Below are positions 16,187-24,475 of a DNA stretch of 64,000 nucleotides, one piece after another (position 1 is the first letter of the stretch; each line of letters opens with the position of its first letter). This DNA comes from JAPULR01 sp965238215 (lineage in GTDB: Bacteria; Chloroflexota; Dehalococcoidia; Lucifugimonadales; GCA-2712585). The translations under genes and the position numbers were made by a program. The stretch spans positions 1,798,001-1,862,000 of the forward strand of contig OZ250180.1 of assembly GCA_965238215.1 (NCBI GenBank), written 5' to 3'. Below the pieces are notes generated by a model that made no database searches, had not been told where the DNA came from, and worked only from the letters and a program-made list of their open reading frames with translations.

Positions 16187-17101
16187 TCAGAACAACCGGC
16201 GCCTTAACCGCGCCGCTTTCAGCGACAGCCGAGACCGGGGCCGCAGGTGTTCTGTCACGTATCTGGCCATCTCCGGCCCGCCGAACACCCACGATGCCCG
16301 CAACCCCTTCAACCCCTCGGCGTCCGGTTCACCGCCCTCGGGCGTCGTGAACCTTCGGAAGGCATCCCAACTCTTGCCGCCTCGCTGACGGTAGAGAGCG
16401 GCGCCCCCGGCTTCTGTTACCAGCGTTATTCCGCCGGCCACGTCCCACACCCACGGGCTGGTGAAGATGGCGTACTGGATGACCCCGCTGGCGGTCATGG
16501 CCAACTCGTAGGCCACGCTGCCGGGGCTTCTAAGTTCGCCGATGCGACCCTTCAGCCCTTTCTTCTGGTGGTAGAGGGCAGCAAAGGAGCCTGGAAACAC
16601 TGTTATCCTCCCCCGTTGAGGTCTGGAAGCCGCGTACACCCCTATGGCCTTCCCGTCTTGAAAGGCGCCGTTCCCCCTCCGTGCGTGGTACACGCTGCCG
16701 TCGCTGCGCGTGGGCGATGGGGTGAATATGCAGCCAAGAACCGGCTCTCCCTTGTACAACACTCCTACCGAAACACCGAACACGGGAAGGCCGTTCAGGT
16801 AATTGACCGTGCCGTCCAAAGGGTCCAACACCCAGATGAAGTCCGACGACTCCGAGTCCACCTGCGAACCCTCCTCTGCCAGCACGCCGTGGTCGGGATA
16901 CTCCTTGAGAATGGCTTCACGGAGGAATTCCTCGCTGCGACGGTCGGCGTCGGTAACGGGGTTGGTGTTGCCCTTGGACTTATACTCGACTACGAGGGGC
17001 TTACGGAACTGTTCCAGCAGAATGCTTCCTGCCCGGCGGGTAATATCCACGGCAAAGGATTCCATCCCCGAAAGCTGCCGGTCTAGGATTTTGTCACTCA
17101 T
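16187..17101 (-). CDS. Inositol monophosphatase-family phosphatase
   Basis: The 304-residue protein has the metal-binding motifs of the IMPase superfamily: N-P-V-T-D-A-D, L-A-E-E-G-S, the signature W-V-L-D-P-L-D-G-T-V-N-Y, and C-terminal W-D-V-A-G-G. It hydrolyses a small phosphate ester (inositol phosphate, PAP or a sugar bisphosphate) with Mg2+. The tail beyond about residue 260 is Arg-rich and longer than in typical 260-residue IMPases. It is followed 27 bp later by the DapA-like gene on the same strand. Substrate not resolved. Confidence 0.88.
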   Translation of the reverse strand: MSDKILDRQLSGMESFAVDITRRAGSILLEQFRKPLVVEYKSKGNTNPVTDADRRSEEFLREAILKEYPDHGVLAEEGSQVDSESSDFIWVLDPLDGTVNYLNGLPVFGVSVGVLYKGEPVLGCIFTPSPTRSDGSVYHARRGNGAFQDGKAIGVYAASRPQRGRITVFPGSFAALYHQKKGLKGRIGELRSPGSVAYELAMTASGVIQYAIFTSPWVWDVAGGITLVTEAGGAALYRQRGGKSWDAFRRFTTPEGGEPDAEGLKGLRASWVFGGPEMARYVTEHLRPRSRLSLKAARLRRRLF

Positions 17102-17128
17102 TCCGGTGGTCGCGGCGGCGGGGCGCCG

Positions 17129-18028
17129 TCACCCAATCACTGAAGGCTGCAACTCTCCGATGAGCTGCATCAACTCGTCCCGGGTCGTCTCGTCGATGGG
17201 GCCGGCGGGATGCCGCACTTGAGCCGTGGCAATAAGGCCTCGATGCTTCACCGCCTCCTTGCGAATGCTCAGGTTTATCCCCTCCTGGTTTTCAAAGAGA
17301 ATCAGCGGCAGGAACTTGTTGAACATCTCCATCGCCCGTTGGTGGTCTCCTTCAAAGTAGAGGTTTATGACTTCCACCAGCGCCTCCGGATAAGCGAAGC
17401 CTGTCATCGCGCCGATGCCTCCCCTGCGCAACTCGTCCAGCAGCATCACGCCCCCCAGTCCCCCAAAGATCCCCAACCGGTCACCCGTGATCCGCCGAAT
17501 GTTGGTTATCTTGTTGGGCGTGGGCGGGTCCTCCAGCTTCAGGTACCGGAAGGAGGGTATGGCCTCCGCCAACTCTGCCACGAATTGGGGCGACATGTGC
17601 ACTCCCGACGCCTGCGGGAAGTCCTGCACCACCAACGGTATCTCTATGGAGTCTGCGATGCGTTGGTAGAAGGCGGTCACTGCGGCGGGGTTGGGCTTTG
17701 CCAAGGGGGGCGGCGACACCATTACCGCAGCGGCGCCCATCCGCTCGGCTTCCCTGGCCCGCTCCACCGCGGCGTAGGTGCTGGCCGCCGTGGTTCCCAC
17801 CGTCACCTTCAAACTTCCGGCGGCCTCCATCACCCGCTCCAAAATAGCCGGCCGCTCATGGTCCAGCAGCCGGCGCCACTCCCCCATTTCGCCCAGAACC
17901 ACCACCCCCACGCAGCCCGTGGTTGCGGCCTTCTCCACCACCGGGCCAACGGAGTCCAGGTCCAATTCCTCGTTCTCGAAGAAGGGCGTAACCAGCATCC
18001 AGTGCATACCGCCGAAGGGGTCCGTCAT
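17129..18028 (-). CDS. Dihydrodipicolinate synthase-family aldolase/lyase
   Basis: A 299-residue TIM-barrel protein of the DapA/NAL family. L-G-E-M-G-E-W near residue 45 replaces the usual G-T-T-G-E. The Schiff-base Lys is in Y-L-K-L-E-D near residue 163, and Y/F positions for the catalytic triad are altered (V-V-Q-D-F-P instead of Y-N-x-P). It is therefore probably not the lysine-pathway enzyme but a 2-oxo-acid aldolase or dehydratase acting on another substrate. It lies between the IMPase and SDR genes on the same strand. Confidence 0.82.
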   Translation of the reverse strand: MTDPFGGMHWMLVTPFFENEELDLDSVGPVVEKAATTGCVGVVVLGEMGEWRRLLDHERPAILERVMEAAGSLKVTVGTTAASTYAAVERAREAERMGAAAVMVSPPPLAKPNPAAVTAFYQRIADSIEIPLVVQDFPQASGVHMSPQFVAELAEAIPSFRYLKLEDPPTPNKITNIRRITGDRLGIFGGLGGVMLLDELRRGGIGAMTGFAYPEALVEVINLYFEGDHQRAMEMFNKFLPLILFENQEGINLSIRKEAVKHRGLIATAQVRHPAGPIDETTRDELMQLIGELQPSVIG

Positions 18029-18142
18029 ATTCTTTCTCCTAGCTGATAATCTACGGCAGTCGCAGATAGATACCCATCAGACGCACTTGCCGTATAATCT
18101 AGACAATCTCCCTAGCTGCAAATCTGCGGCAATCGCCTAGGC

Positions 18143-18772
18143 CTAGCCGCCTACGAAAAGCGCTGCGTTGGAAGAGGACGAATCCCGGCTGGAGAGCAGC
18201 ACCACTCCCTCGGCCACCTCCTCCGCATTCGAGGAACCGGCTTCTAGCCGAGACACCACCACGCCGGAGCCGCTGACCTCCCGCCCCAGAGCGCTGGTGA
18301 AGCCGCCAAGGGCCTGTTCTGCTGCGCCGCCCGCCGTTCCCGGCCCGAAGGGCGACACTATGGAAATAACGTGGCCTTGCCCGCGCTCCTTCATTCCCGG
18401 CACAACGGCCTTGCTGAAAATGAAAGCGGCCTTCGCCTTGCTGATAGCCGCCTGCTCCCACTCGCCCACGTCGGCATCCTCCAGGGACTTGTCCAGAGTC
18501 AGCCCGGAAGCGTTCACCAGGATGTCCACCGGCCCCAGAATCGCCTCCACGTTAGAGAGAATGTGCCTCACGTCCGATTCGTCCAGCAAGTCCCCACGGA
18601 CGGGCAATGCGTCGCCGCCAAAGGTTTCCACAGTCCTGAGCACCCTCTCCTGAACGCCGGCCGCCCCTTCCACTGCCACTTTCGCCCCTGCCCGCGCCAG
18701 GGCCACCGCTACCTCACTCCCCGGCTCCTCGCTTGCTCCCGTTATCAGTGCCACTTTGCCTTGTAGAGACAT
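18143..18772 (-). CDS. Short-chain dehydrogenase-like protein lacking the catalytic Tyr/Lys
   Basis: The preferred start is the ATG at 18772, preceded by GGGGGAGAG, giving 209 residues. The Rossmann start (K-V-A-L-I-T-G-A-S) and an N-A-S-G segment identify the SDR family. The glycine motif is altered (T-G-A-S-E-E-P-G instead of T-G-x-x-x-G-I-G). The Y-x-x-x-K pair is missing: the region after S-I-V-S-P reads A-A-E-Q-A-L-G-G. The protein is also about 40 residues shorter than usual. It may bind a nucleotide without oxidoreductase activity. It lies downstream of the gamma-glutamyltransferase gene on the same strand. Confidence 0.75.
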   Translation of the reverse strand: MSLQGKVALITGASEEPGSEVAVALARAGAKVAVEGAAGVQERVLRTVETFGGDALPVRGDLLDESDVRHILSNVEAILGPVDILVNASGLTLDKSLEDADVGEWEQAAISKAKAAFIFSKAVVPGMKERGQGHVISIVSPFGPGTAGGAAEQALGGFTSALGREVSGSGVVVSRLEAGSSNAEEVAEGVVLLSSRDSSSSNAALFVGG

Positions 18773-18888
18773 CTCTCCCCCTTGCTTGCTGTAATTTAGG
18801 TTCCGGTCCGAAAGACCGCGAGCCTTTTCTGTTTTGCTGTTCAGATATCCGAGTTCGCTAGTGCCGTGAGATGGGTCGTTGCTCTCAA

Positions 18889-20547
18889 TCACCAGCCTAC
18901 GGCGCATCCGTCCTTTCTCGGGTCCGACCCTCCGGTCAAGACGTCCGATTCCGGGTCTCGCTGGATTATCTGGCCCCCACCGAACAATACGCCAGCGCCT
19001 CCGCTGTTCGGCGTGATGCGGTGTCCTATGGCCCGCAGCCCGTCGATAACCTCTTGCGGAACGTCCCGTTCCAGTGTAGTGGTGCCGTCCAGGTTCACGT
19101 TGAACCTACGCGCGTCTAGAGCCCCTTGCGGGTCTAGACCGAAGTCGACCATGTTTGCCATTACCTGCAGATGTCCTTGGGCCTGGTGGAAGCCGCCCAT
19201 AACGCCGTAGCTGAGCCAAAGGTCTCCGCCGCGAGTAGCCAGGCCGGGAATGATGGTATGGAAGGGTCGCTTCCCCGGCGCTAGGGCGTTGGGATGATCG
19301 GGGTCCAGGAAAAAGTTGCTGCCCCGGTTCTGAAGGGCGATGCCGGTGCCGGGAGCCACCAGCCCGGTGCCAAATCCGTGAAATAGGCTGTTGATCAGGG
19401 AGCAGCCATTGCCCTGTCCGTCGACGCAGGTGACGTAAACAGTATCTGAGCCGCCCAGGCTGGAATCGTAGGGCGCTTCCGCCATGGCGCGGTTCGGTGA
19501 AATAAGGGCACGGCGTCCCGCGGCGCGTTCCTTGGAAAGCATGCCGCCGATGGGCACCTCCACGCTGCGGGGGTCCGCCACGTACCGGAAGCCATCGGCG
19601 AAGGCCAGCCGCATAGACTCGATGAGGTGATGGTAGGTTGCCACCGACTGGAACCCCATGCCTGGTAAGTCGAATCCCTCGGCAATGTTCAGGGCCATGA
19701 GGGCGTTGATGCCCTGGCCGTTGGGCGGGCACTCCCAGCAGGTAACGTCCCGGTAGGTCGTGCTTATGGGTTCATCCCACGTGGATACATGACTGGCAAA
19801 GTCTTCTTCGGCTAGCCAGCCCCCCCGCTCCTGGACGTACGCGGATATGCGGCGGGCCGGTTCTCCCAGGTAAAAGGCGTCTCTTCCCCCTTCAGCGATG
19901 GCAGCCAGAGAGCAACCCAGCTCGGTCAGGCGGATGACCTCTCCCGTCCGGGGCGCTCGACCGTCGAGCAGAAGCTCGCTACCGGAGGGATATCGGGTTA
20001 GCTTGGGCAGTCCGGCGGCGAATGCAGATGCAATGATCGGCGACACGGGATACCCAGTCATTGCGTACTGAATAGCCGGGGCCAGCACATCCGATAGAGG
20101 CATAACCCCGCACTCTTCAATGAGGGTGTGCCAGCCGTCCACGCAACCGGGAACGGTGACGGCGTAGGATGAAAGGGTGGGGATGTAGGTATATCCCTGG
20201 CTGTGAAGCTCCTCCAAGTTGGCGGCGGCGGGAGCGCGGCCGCTGGCGTTCAGCGCCCGTATGCTCTTGTCTGAGGCGTTCCACACCAGCGCGAACAGGT
20301 CGCCCCCGATGCCCGTGGACATGGGTTCCACCACGTTCAAGGCCGCCGCCGCCGCCACTGCCCCGTCTACGGCGTTGCCGCCCTTCATCAGCATCTGAAG
20401 GCCCGCCATGGCCGCCAGCGGCTGGCTGGTGGCCACCATTCCGTGGGTGGCGAGGGCTGGAGAGCGGCGTGAGTTGAACTGCAAAGGCTCTATCCTCCGA
20501 GGACTGCGTTGTTGGGCAGACGACTTGGCTTCTGCGTCAATCTCCAA
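18889..20547 (-). CDS. Gamma-glutamyltransferase-family Ntn hydrolase
   Basis: A 552-residue protein of the GGT family, made as a precursor that cleaves itself before a conserved Thr. Here Thr369 (G-G-S-D-T-V-Y-V-T) aligns with the E. coli nucleophile. Other family features are K-G-G-N-A-V-D-G-A near residue 55, M-S-T-G-I-G-G-D, and C-P-P-N-G-Q-G. No signal peptide is visible, unlike periplasmic GGT, so it may be cytosolic and act on a gamma-glutamyl compound, glutathione analogue or acyl amide. The first 20 residues are polar, and the start could be slightly later. Confidence 0.88.
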   Translation of the reverse strand: MEIDAEAKSSAQQRSPRRIEPLQFNSRRSPALATHGMVATSQPLAAMAGLQMLMKGGNAVDGAVAAAAALNVVEPMSTGIGGDLFALVWNASDKSIRALNASGRAPAAANLEELHSQGYTYIPTLSSYAVTVPGCVDGWHTLIEECGVMPLSDVLAPAIQYAMTGYPVSPIIASAFAAGLPKLTRYPSGSELLLDGRAPRTGEVIRLTELGCSLAAIAEGGRDAFYLGEPARRISAYVQERGGWLAEEDFASHVSTWDEPISTTYRDVTCWECPPNGQGINALMALNIAEGFDLPGMGFQSVATYHHLIESMRLAFADGFRYVADPRSVEVPIGGMLSKERAAGRRALISPNRAMAEAPYDSSLGGSDTVYVTCVDGQGNGCSLINSLFHGFGTGLVAPGTGIALQNRGSNFFLDPDHPNALAPGKRPFHTIIPGLATRGGDLWLSYGVMGGFHQAQGHLQVMANMVDFGLDPQGALDARRFNVNLDGTTTLERDVPQEVIDGLRAIGHRITPNSGGAGVLFGGGQIIQRDPESDVLTGGSDPRKDGCAVGW

Positions 20548-20614
20548 GACGCGCCGCGCCGCTACAGATTATGACATAGCCCCCCAAGTAAGGAAAGACC
20601 GCCCACGGGTTGAC

Positions 20615-20980
20615 TTAAGTGGTCGCTCCCAACAGCCCCTCAACCATGTCCACAAACTCCTCGACTTCTCGGAGCCGGTCGTTGACAAAATCCACGGAAT
20701 AGCCGTTCTCATAAAAGTTCACGTGCAAGAGGTTAGCTCCACTGAATAGGGACCCCAACTTTGGGTCAGAGGTCTCGCGGTACAACCTGTCGACACCGCG
20801 GTGTAAGGCATAGTGGCTGTTGTGTTCCCATCCCCGGTTCTCCGCAATGGCCTTGACCATTTGGGCCGCTGCACCCCAGCCCTTTTCGGAAGCCTGGGCC
20901 AAGTCGTCCTTCGCGAGCTCTTCATACGCCTGAGCCAGAAACACCCGGCTCTGCTCTCTGTATGTGGTAGTTCGTTGCAC
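20615..20980 (-). CDS. PaREP1/HEPN-like small protein, copy 1
   Basis: A 121-residue helical protein beginning T-T-T-Y-R-E-Q-S-R. The core is A-Q-A-Y-E-E-L followed by A-S-E-K-G-W-G-A-A-A-Q-M-V-K-A-I, then L-H-V-N-F-Y-E-N-G-Y and a final helix with E-x-F-V-D. The pattern resembles PaREP1/HEPN proteins, helical bundles often found with nucleotidyltransferases or in toxin-antitoxin loci. The HEPN R-x-4-6-H catalytic motif is not clear. Three paralogues lie in tandem here and a fourth at 34851. Each has its own promoter. Function unknown. Confidence 0.7.
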   Translation of the reverse strand: MQRTTTYREQSRVFLAQAYEELAKDDLAQASEKGWGAAAQMVKAIAENRGWEHNSHYALHRGVDRLYRETSDPKLGSLFSGANLLHVNFYENGYSVDFVNDRLREVEEFVDMVEGLLGATT

Positions 20981-21026
20981 TATTTGTGCCTTCCGATCAA
21001 TCAGTATCAGCGATATCGCAGCAACA

Positions 21027-21056
21027 AATGTACGCTCTTAGAACCTTCTACGTCAA
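21027..21056 (-). promoter_or_regulatory. Promoter of PaREP1/HEPN-like copy 1
   Basis: TTGACG (21051-21056) and TACATT (21027-21032) are separated by 18 bp on the minus strand. The same arrangement precedes copies 2, 3 and 4, which supports it. Confidence 0.62.
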
Positions 21057-21149
21057 CAGGCCGCGCTCGTTTCATGCCATTGGGATAGTGTCGTTGGCCT
21101 ATGGAAGTCTGCGCGCCATGCATGAGCTGGTTCTTGGAATATCCCTGTC

Positions 21150-21527
21150 CTAATGTTGTAGCGTCGCTCCCAACAGCCCCTCGGCCTTGTCCACGAATCG
21201 CTCAACCTGCCGGAGGTTATTACCAATGGTATCGCTCGTGTATGCGTTCTCGTAGAAATTGACGTGAAGGGAACTGCCGCCGTTGAAAAGATTCGCCAAC
21301 TCCGCGTCGCCGGTCTCCTGGTGCAGCAAGTCAAGCGCTCGATAGATATCCCTATTACTATGATGAGACCATCCTCGCTTCTGGGCGATAGCCTTGAGCA
21401 TCTGGGCTGTTGCGCCCCACCCTTTCTCGGATGCCTGGACAAAGTCGCCCTTGGCAAACTCTTCGTACGCTTGGGCCAGCAGCACCCGGCTCTGCTCTCT
21501 GTAGGTAGTAGTTCGTTGCAATTTCAA
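21150..21527 (-). CDS. PaREP1/HEPN-like small protein, copy 2
   Basis: A 125-residue paralogue of copy 1, with the same T-T-T-Y-R-E-Q-S-R start and A-S-E-K-G-W-G-A-T-A-Q-M-L-K-A-I core. It shares long stretches of nearly identical DNA with copy 3, so the two arose by a recent tandem duplication with a period of about 541 bp. The C-terminal third (S-L-H-V-N-F-Y-E-N-A-Y, then D-K-A-E-G-L-L-G-A) is the most conserved between paralogues. It is probably cytosolic; function unknown. Confidence 0.72.
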   Translation of the reverse strand: MKLQRTTTYREQSRVLLAQAYEEFAKGDFVQASEKGWGATAQMLKAIAQKRGWSHHSNRDIYRALDLLHQETGDAELANLFNGGSSLHVNFYENAYTSDTIGNNLRQVERFVDKAEGLLGATLQH

Positions 21528-21567
21528 CGCCTTTCGCCTGGCTAGAAATGCCGGCTCCGTTGCAACA

Positions 21568-21597
21568 AATGTACGCCCCCAACAGCCCCTGCGTCAA
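21568..21597 (-). promoter_or_regulatory. Promoter of PaREP1/HEPN-like copy 2
   Basis: TTGACG (21592-21597), an 18-bp spacer and TACATT (21568-21573) on the minus strand, as in copy 1. Confidence 0.62.
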
Positions 21598-21690
21598 CAA
21601 GTTGTATTCGTTTCATGCCAATGCGGTAGCGTCCTGGATCCGAAGGAAATCTATGCGCGATGTGGAGCAGGCTCTAGGTAAACCGCTGGC

Positions 21691-22067
21691 CTAGGCTTGG
21701 GGCGTAGCGCCCAACAGTCCCTCGGCCCTGTCTACGAATCGTTCAACGTCCCGAAGGTGGTCCTCCACAGTATCCCCAGTGTAGGCATTCTCGTAGAAGT
21801 TGACGTGAAGGGTGCTGCCCGCTCGAAATAAGGTCGCCAACTCCGCGTCGCCGGTTTCCTGGTGCAGCAAGTCAAGCGCTCGATAGATATCCCTATTACT
21901 ATGATGAGACCATCCTCGCTCTTGGGCGATAGCCTTGAGCATCTGGGCTGTTGCGCCCACCCTTTCTCGGATGCCTGGACAAAGTCGCCCTTGGCAAACT
22001 CTTCGTACGCCTGGGCCAGCAGCACCCGGCTCTGCACTCTGTAGGTAGTAGTTCGTTGCAATTTCAA
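21691..22067 (-). pseudogene. PaREP1/HEPN-like copy 3, single-base frameshift
   Basis: The coding DNA is almost identical to copy 2 but has lost one base in a C run: GCGCCCCACCC in copy 2 (about 21413) is GCGCCCACCC here (about 21952-21961). The first frame (from 22067) reads through A-S-E-K-G-W and then goes out of frame. The second frame (21691-21960) carries the rest, starting G-A-T-A-Q-M-L-K. Restoring the base gives a full-length protein like copy 2. It is either a decaying duplicate or a homopolymer sequencing error. Confidence 0.75.
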
Positions 22068-22107
22068 CGCCTTTCGTCCGGTGAGAAACGCCGGTCTATT
22101 AACAACA

Positions 22108-22136
22108 AATGTACGCCCTCAGTCTCCCCCCGTCGA
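22108..22136 (-). promoter_or_regulatory. Promoter of PaREP1/HEPN-like copy 3
   Basis: TCGACG (22131-22136), a 17-bp spacer and TACATT (22108-22113) on the minus strand. The -35 element has one change from the TTGACG of copies 1 and 2. Confidence 0.5.
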
Positions 22137-22289
22137 CAGGTTGCGTACGTTTCATGCCAATGGGGTGGCGTCCTGCGACACATCTGGGGAGCTTGTCCCT
22201 TGGGGTGTAAGCCGACACCCACGCCCGACGCCCGGCGGTGTTAAAATAGACCCCGCGCGCCTCTAAAAGGAGCGCGTTGGAGGCTGCAG

Positions 22290-23192
22290 ATAAAAATTAC
22301 CGAAATTCTGAAGAGGAAGCGTACCCTCTCTTTCGAGTTCTACCCACCCAGGACCCGGACGGGTATTCCAGCCGTCTTTCGGGCCATCAATCGGCTCGCC
22401 GTCTTCAACCCGGACTTCATCTCCGTCACCTACGGCGCGGGCGGTGTAACCCAGACCTTCACCGAGGAGATAGTCACCGGAGTCAAGGAAAATACCGACC
22501 TGCTGCCGATGGCCCATCTCACCTGCGTCGGCCAGACCAAAGATGAGATTCACGGCGTGCTCACTCGCCTGGAGCAGGCCGGCATAGAAAACGTCATCGC
22601 CCTCCGAGGAGACCCGCCTCGGGGCCACTCGAACTTTGTCCCAGCTAAGGGAGGATTCAGCCACGCAACAGACCTCATCCGCCACGTAAGCCAGAACTTC
22701 TCCTTTGACGTCGCCGCCGCCTGCTACCCCGAGGGACACCTGGAGTCACCGAGCCTGGAACGGGACTTGGAGTACACCAGGCTGAAGTTGGAAACGGGGG
22801 CTAGCTTTCTGATAACCCAGCTTTTCTTCGACAACGAGTTTCTCTATTCATTCATGGATAGGGCCAGAAGAGCAGGCATCAATGCGCCGGTTCTGGCTGG
22901 CATTCTGCCCATCCTGAACACCCAGCAGATCCGCCGGTTTACCGCCCTATGCGGCTCCACCATCCCGCGGGAAATTAACATAAAGCTGGACCGTCTGGCC
23001 GACGACAAAGACGCGGTGCGCGAATTGGGCATCGAGATAGCCACGGAGCAGGTGCGGGAGCTTCTGAGTTGGGGCGTTGACGGCATACACTTCTACGCCC
23101 TTAACCGTAGTTACTCCATATCCAGGATTCTCACCAACCTGGGCTTCCCCCAGACTTCCCTGCCGCCCGACAAGGCGACAGAGGGCGTGTAG
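22290..23192 (+). CDS. metF: Methylenetetrahydrofolate reductase MetF, apparent ATA start
   Basis: A 300-residue FAD enzyme that reduces 5,10-methylene-THF to 5-methyl-THF for methionine synthesis. The family start (K-I-T-E-I-L-K-R-K-R, then S-F-E-F-Y-P-P-R) is in frame from 22290. T-Y-G-A-G-G and H-L-T-C-V follow. The first ATG/GTG/TTG in frame is far downstream and would remove these motifs. GGAGG at 22279-22283 lies six bases before ATA at 22290, exactly where Met-Lys-Ile-Thr should begin. Either AUA is the start codon or ATG has mutated. Glycine cleavage genes elsewhere in the window also feed the folate C1 pool. Confidence 0.88.
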   Translation: MKITEILKRKRTLSFEFYPPRTRTGIPAVFRAINRLAVFNPDFISVTYGAGGVTQTFTEEIVTGVKENTDLLPMAHLTCVGQTKDEIHGVLTRLEQAGIENVIALRGDPPRGHSNFVPAKGGFSHATDLIRHVSQNFSFDVAAACYPEGHLESPSLERDLEYTRLKLETGASFLITQLFFDNEFLYSFMDRARRAGINAPVLAGILPILNTQQIRRFTALCGSTIPREINIKLDRLADDKDAVRELGIEIATEQVRELLSWGVDGIHFYALNRSYSISRILTNLGFPQTSLPPDKATEGV

Positions 23193-23208
23193 TGTCGTGG
23201 AATAGGAA

Positions 23209-24450
23209 TTGACCAGGACTCTGGAGGAAGAACTCGTCCACAGGCTGCAGACAGAGGGCAGAATCACCTTTGCCCAGTTCATGGATTTGGCCCTCTATTG
23301 GCCCCGCGGAGGTTACTATCGCGGCCCGTCTCCCACGGGAGCAGAGGGCGACTTCTACACCGCCCCCGGCGCCCATCCCGCCTTCGGCGCCCTCTTATGC
23401 CTGCAGCTCTACCAGATGTGGCGTTTGCTCGAAAGTCCCCACCCCTTCTGGGTCGTGGAGGCGGGCGCCGGCAGCGGCCTTCTCTGTCGCGACGTTGTGC
23501 GCTTTGCCCCCGCCCTCCCCAACGATTTCCACCGCTTCCTCCAATGTCTGTGCTTGGACCCTTCAACCGGCCCCTCTGCCGACCTTCCGGCACCCTCGCC
23601 CGTCAACGCTGAAGGGAGCGTACACGCCTTGGCGACCGATGGCCTCCCCCTTGCCGGTGTCGTTGGCTGCATCCTGTCTAATGAGCTGTTGGACGCCCTT
23701 CCCGTGCACGTCGTCGAAAGACGCGACGGGCGGCTTCTTGAGGTGTACGTAACTCTCCGCGACGGCTGCATCGTTGAGGAGATGGACGAACCCTCCACGC
23801 CGGCCCTGCATCGTCGATTGGAGAGCCTTGGCATCGAACTTGCGGAGGGCCAGCGAGCGGAAGTGAATCTGGCCATGACCTCGTGGCTTTGTGATGCCGC
23901 CCAAGCCCTGAAAAGAGGCTACGTGGTCACCATCGACTATGGCCGGGAGGCCGTCGAACTCTATTCCCACGAGCGATTTCGCGGCACCCTCACGACTTTC
24001 TACCGGCACACGCAAACTGACAATCCCTACGTTCGCGTTGGACGGCAAGACATGACGTCCCAGGTGGATTTCACCACCCTAAAGCGCCTCGGAGAGGGGT
24101 ATGGGCTGTCCAATTTGGCCTATCTCACCCAGGGTAGGTTCCTCTCCAACCTGGGCTTGCGGAGGTGGATCGCTAGGCTGCCGGCCCTTGGGCTGGCGCA
24201 GCCGCAGCGGGACGCCAACCGAATGGGAATGCTGCAACTCATACGTCCCGTCGGTATGGGAGACTTCAAGGTCCTCGTCCAGGCTAAGGACGTCCCCGAT
24301 GCTCCGCTTTGGGGCGTTCAACCATCTGCTGAGTTGGGAAGCCTGGCCCAACTGCTTGACCCGCCGCTGCTGACGGACCGTCACGTGCCCCTGCTTCAGG
24401 GACGGTATCCCTTCTACGGTGCCGACGTGATGGACTTCGGCCCTCGCTGA
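23209..24450 (+). CDS. MidA/NDUFAF7-family SAM-dependent methyltransferase
   Basis: The 413-residue protein (TTG start) resembles the MidA/NDUFAF7 family. It has the N-terminal I-T-F-A-Q-F-M-D-L-A-L-Y segment, G-G-Y-Y, G-D-F-Y-T-A-P and the SAM-binding loop V-V-E-A-G-A-G-S-G near residue 80, then I-L-S-N-E-L-L-D-A-L-P-V-H. The eukaryotic relative methylates an arginine of a respiratory complex I subunit; bacterial substrates are unknown. It lies 16 bp after metF on the same strand, so the two may be co-transcribed, which would place a SAM user beside a SAM-cycle gene. The ribosome site is weak. Confidence 0.82.
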   Translation: MTRTLEEELVHRLQTEGRITFAQFMDLALYWPRGGYYRGPSPTGAEGDFYTAPGAHPAFGALLCLQLYQMWRLLESPHPFWVVEAGAGSGLLCRDVVRFAPALPNDFHRFLQCLCLDPSTGPSADLPAPSPVNAEGSVHALATDGLPLAGVVGCILSNELLDALPVHVVERRDGRLLEVYVTLRDGCIVEEMDEPSTPALHRRLESLGIELAEGQRAEVNLAMTSWLCDAAQALKRGYVVTIDYGREAVELYSHERFRGTLTTFYRHTQTDNPYVRVGRQDMTSQVDFTTLKRLGEGYGLSNLAYLTQGRFLSNLGLRRWIARLPALGLAQPQRDANRMGMLQLIRPVGMGDFKVLVQAKDVPDAPLWGVQPSAELGSLAQLLDPPLLTDRHVPLLQGRYPFYGADVMDFGPR

Positions 24451-24475
24451 ACTCCGACCACCGTAGCCCCAAAGT

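Noticed and set aside
16247..18046. Long plus-strand frames opposite the IMPase and DapA-like genes
   Set aside because: They mirror high-GC codons of the real genes and show no motif.
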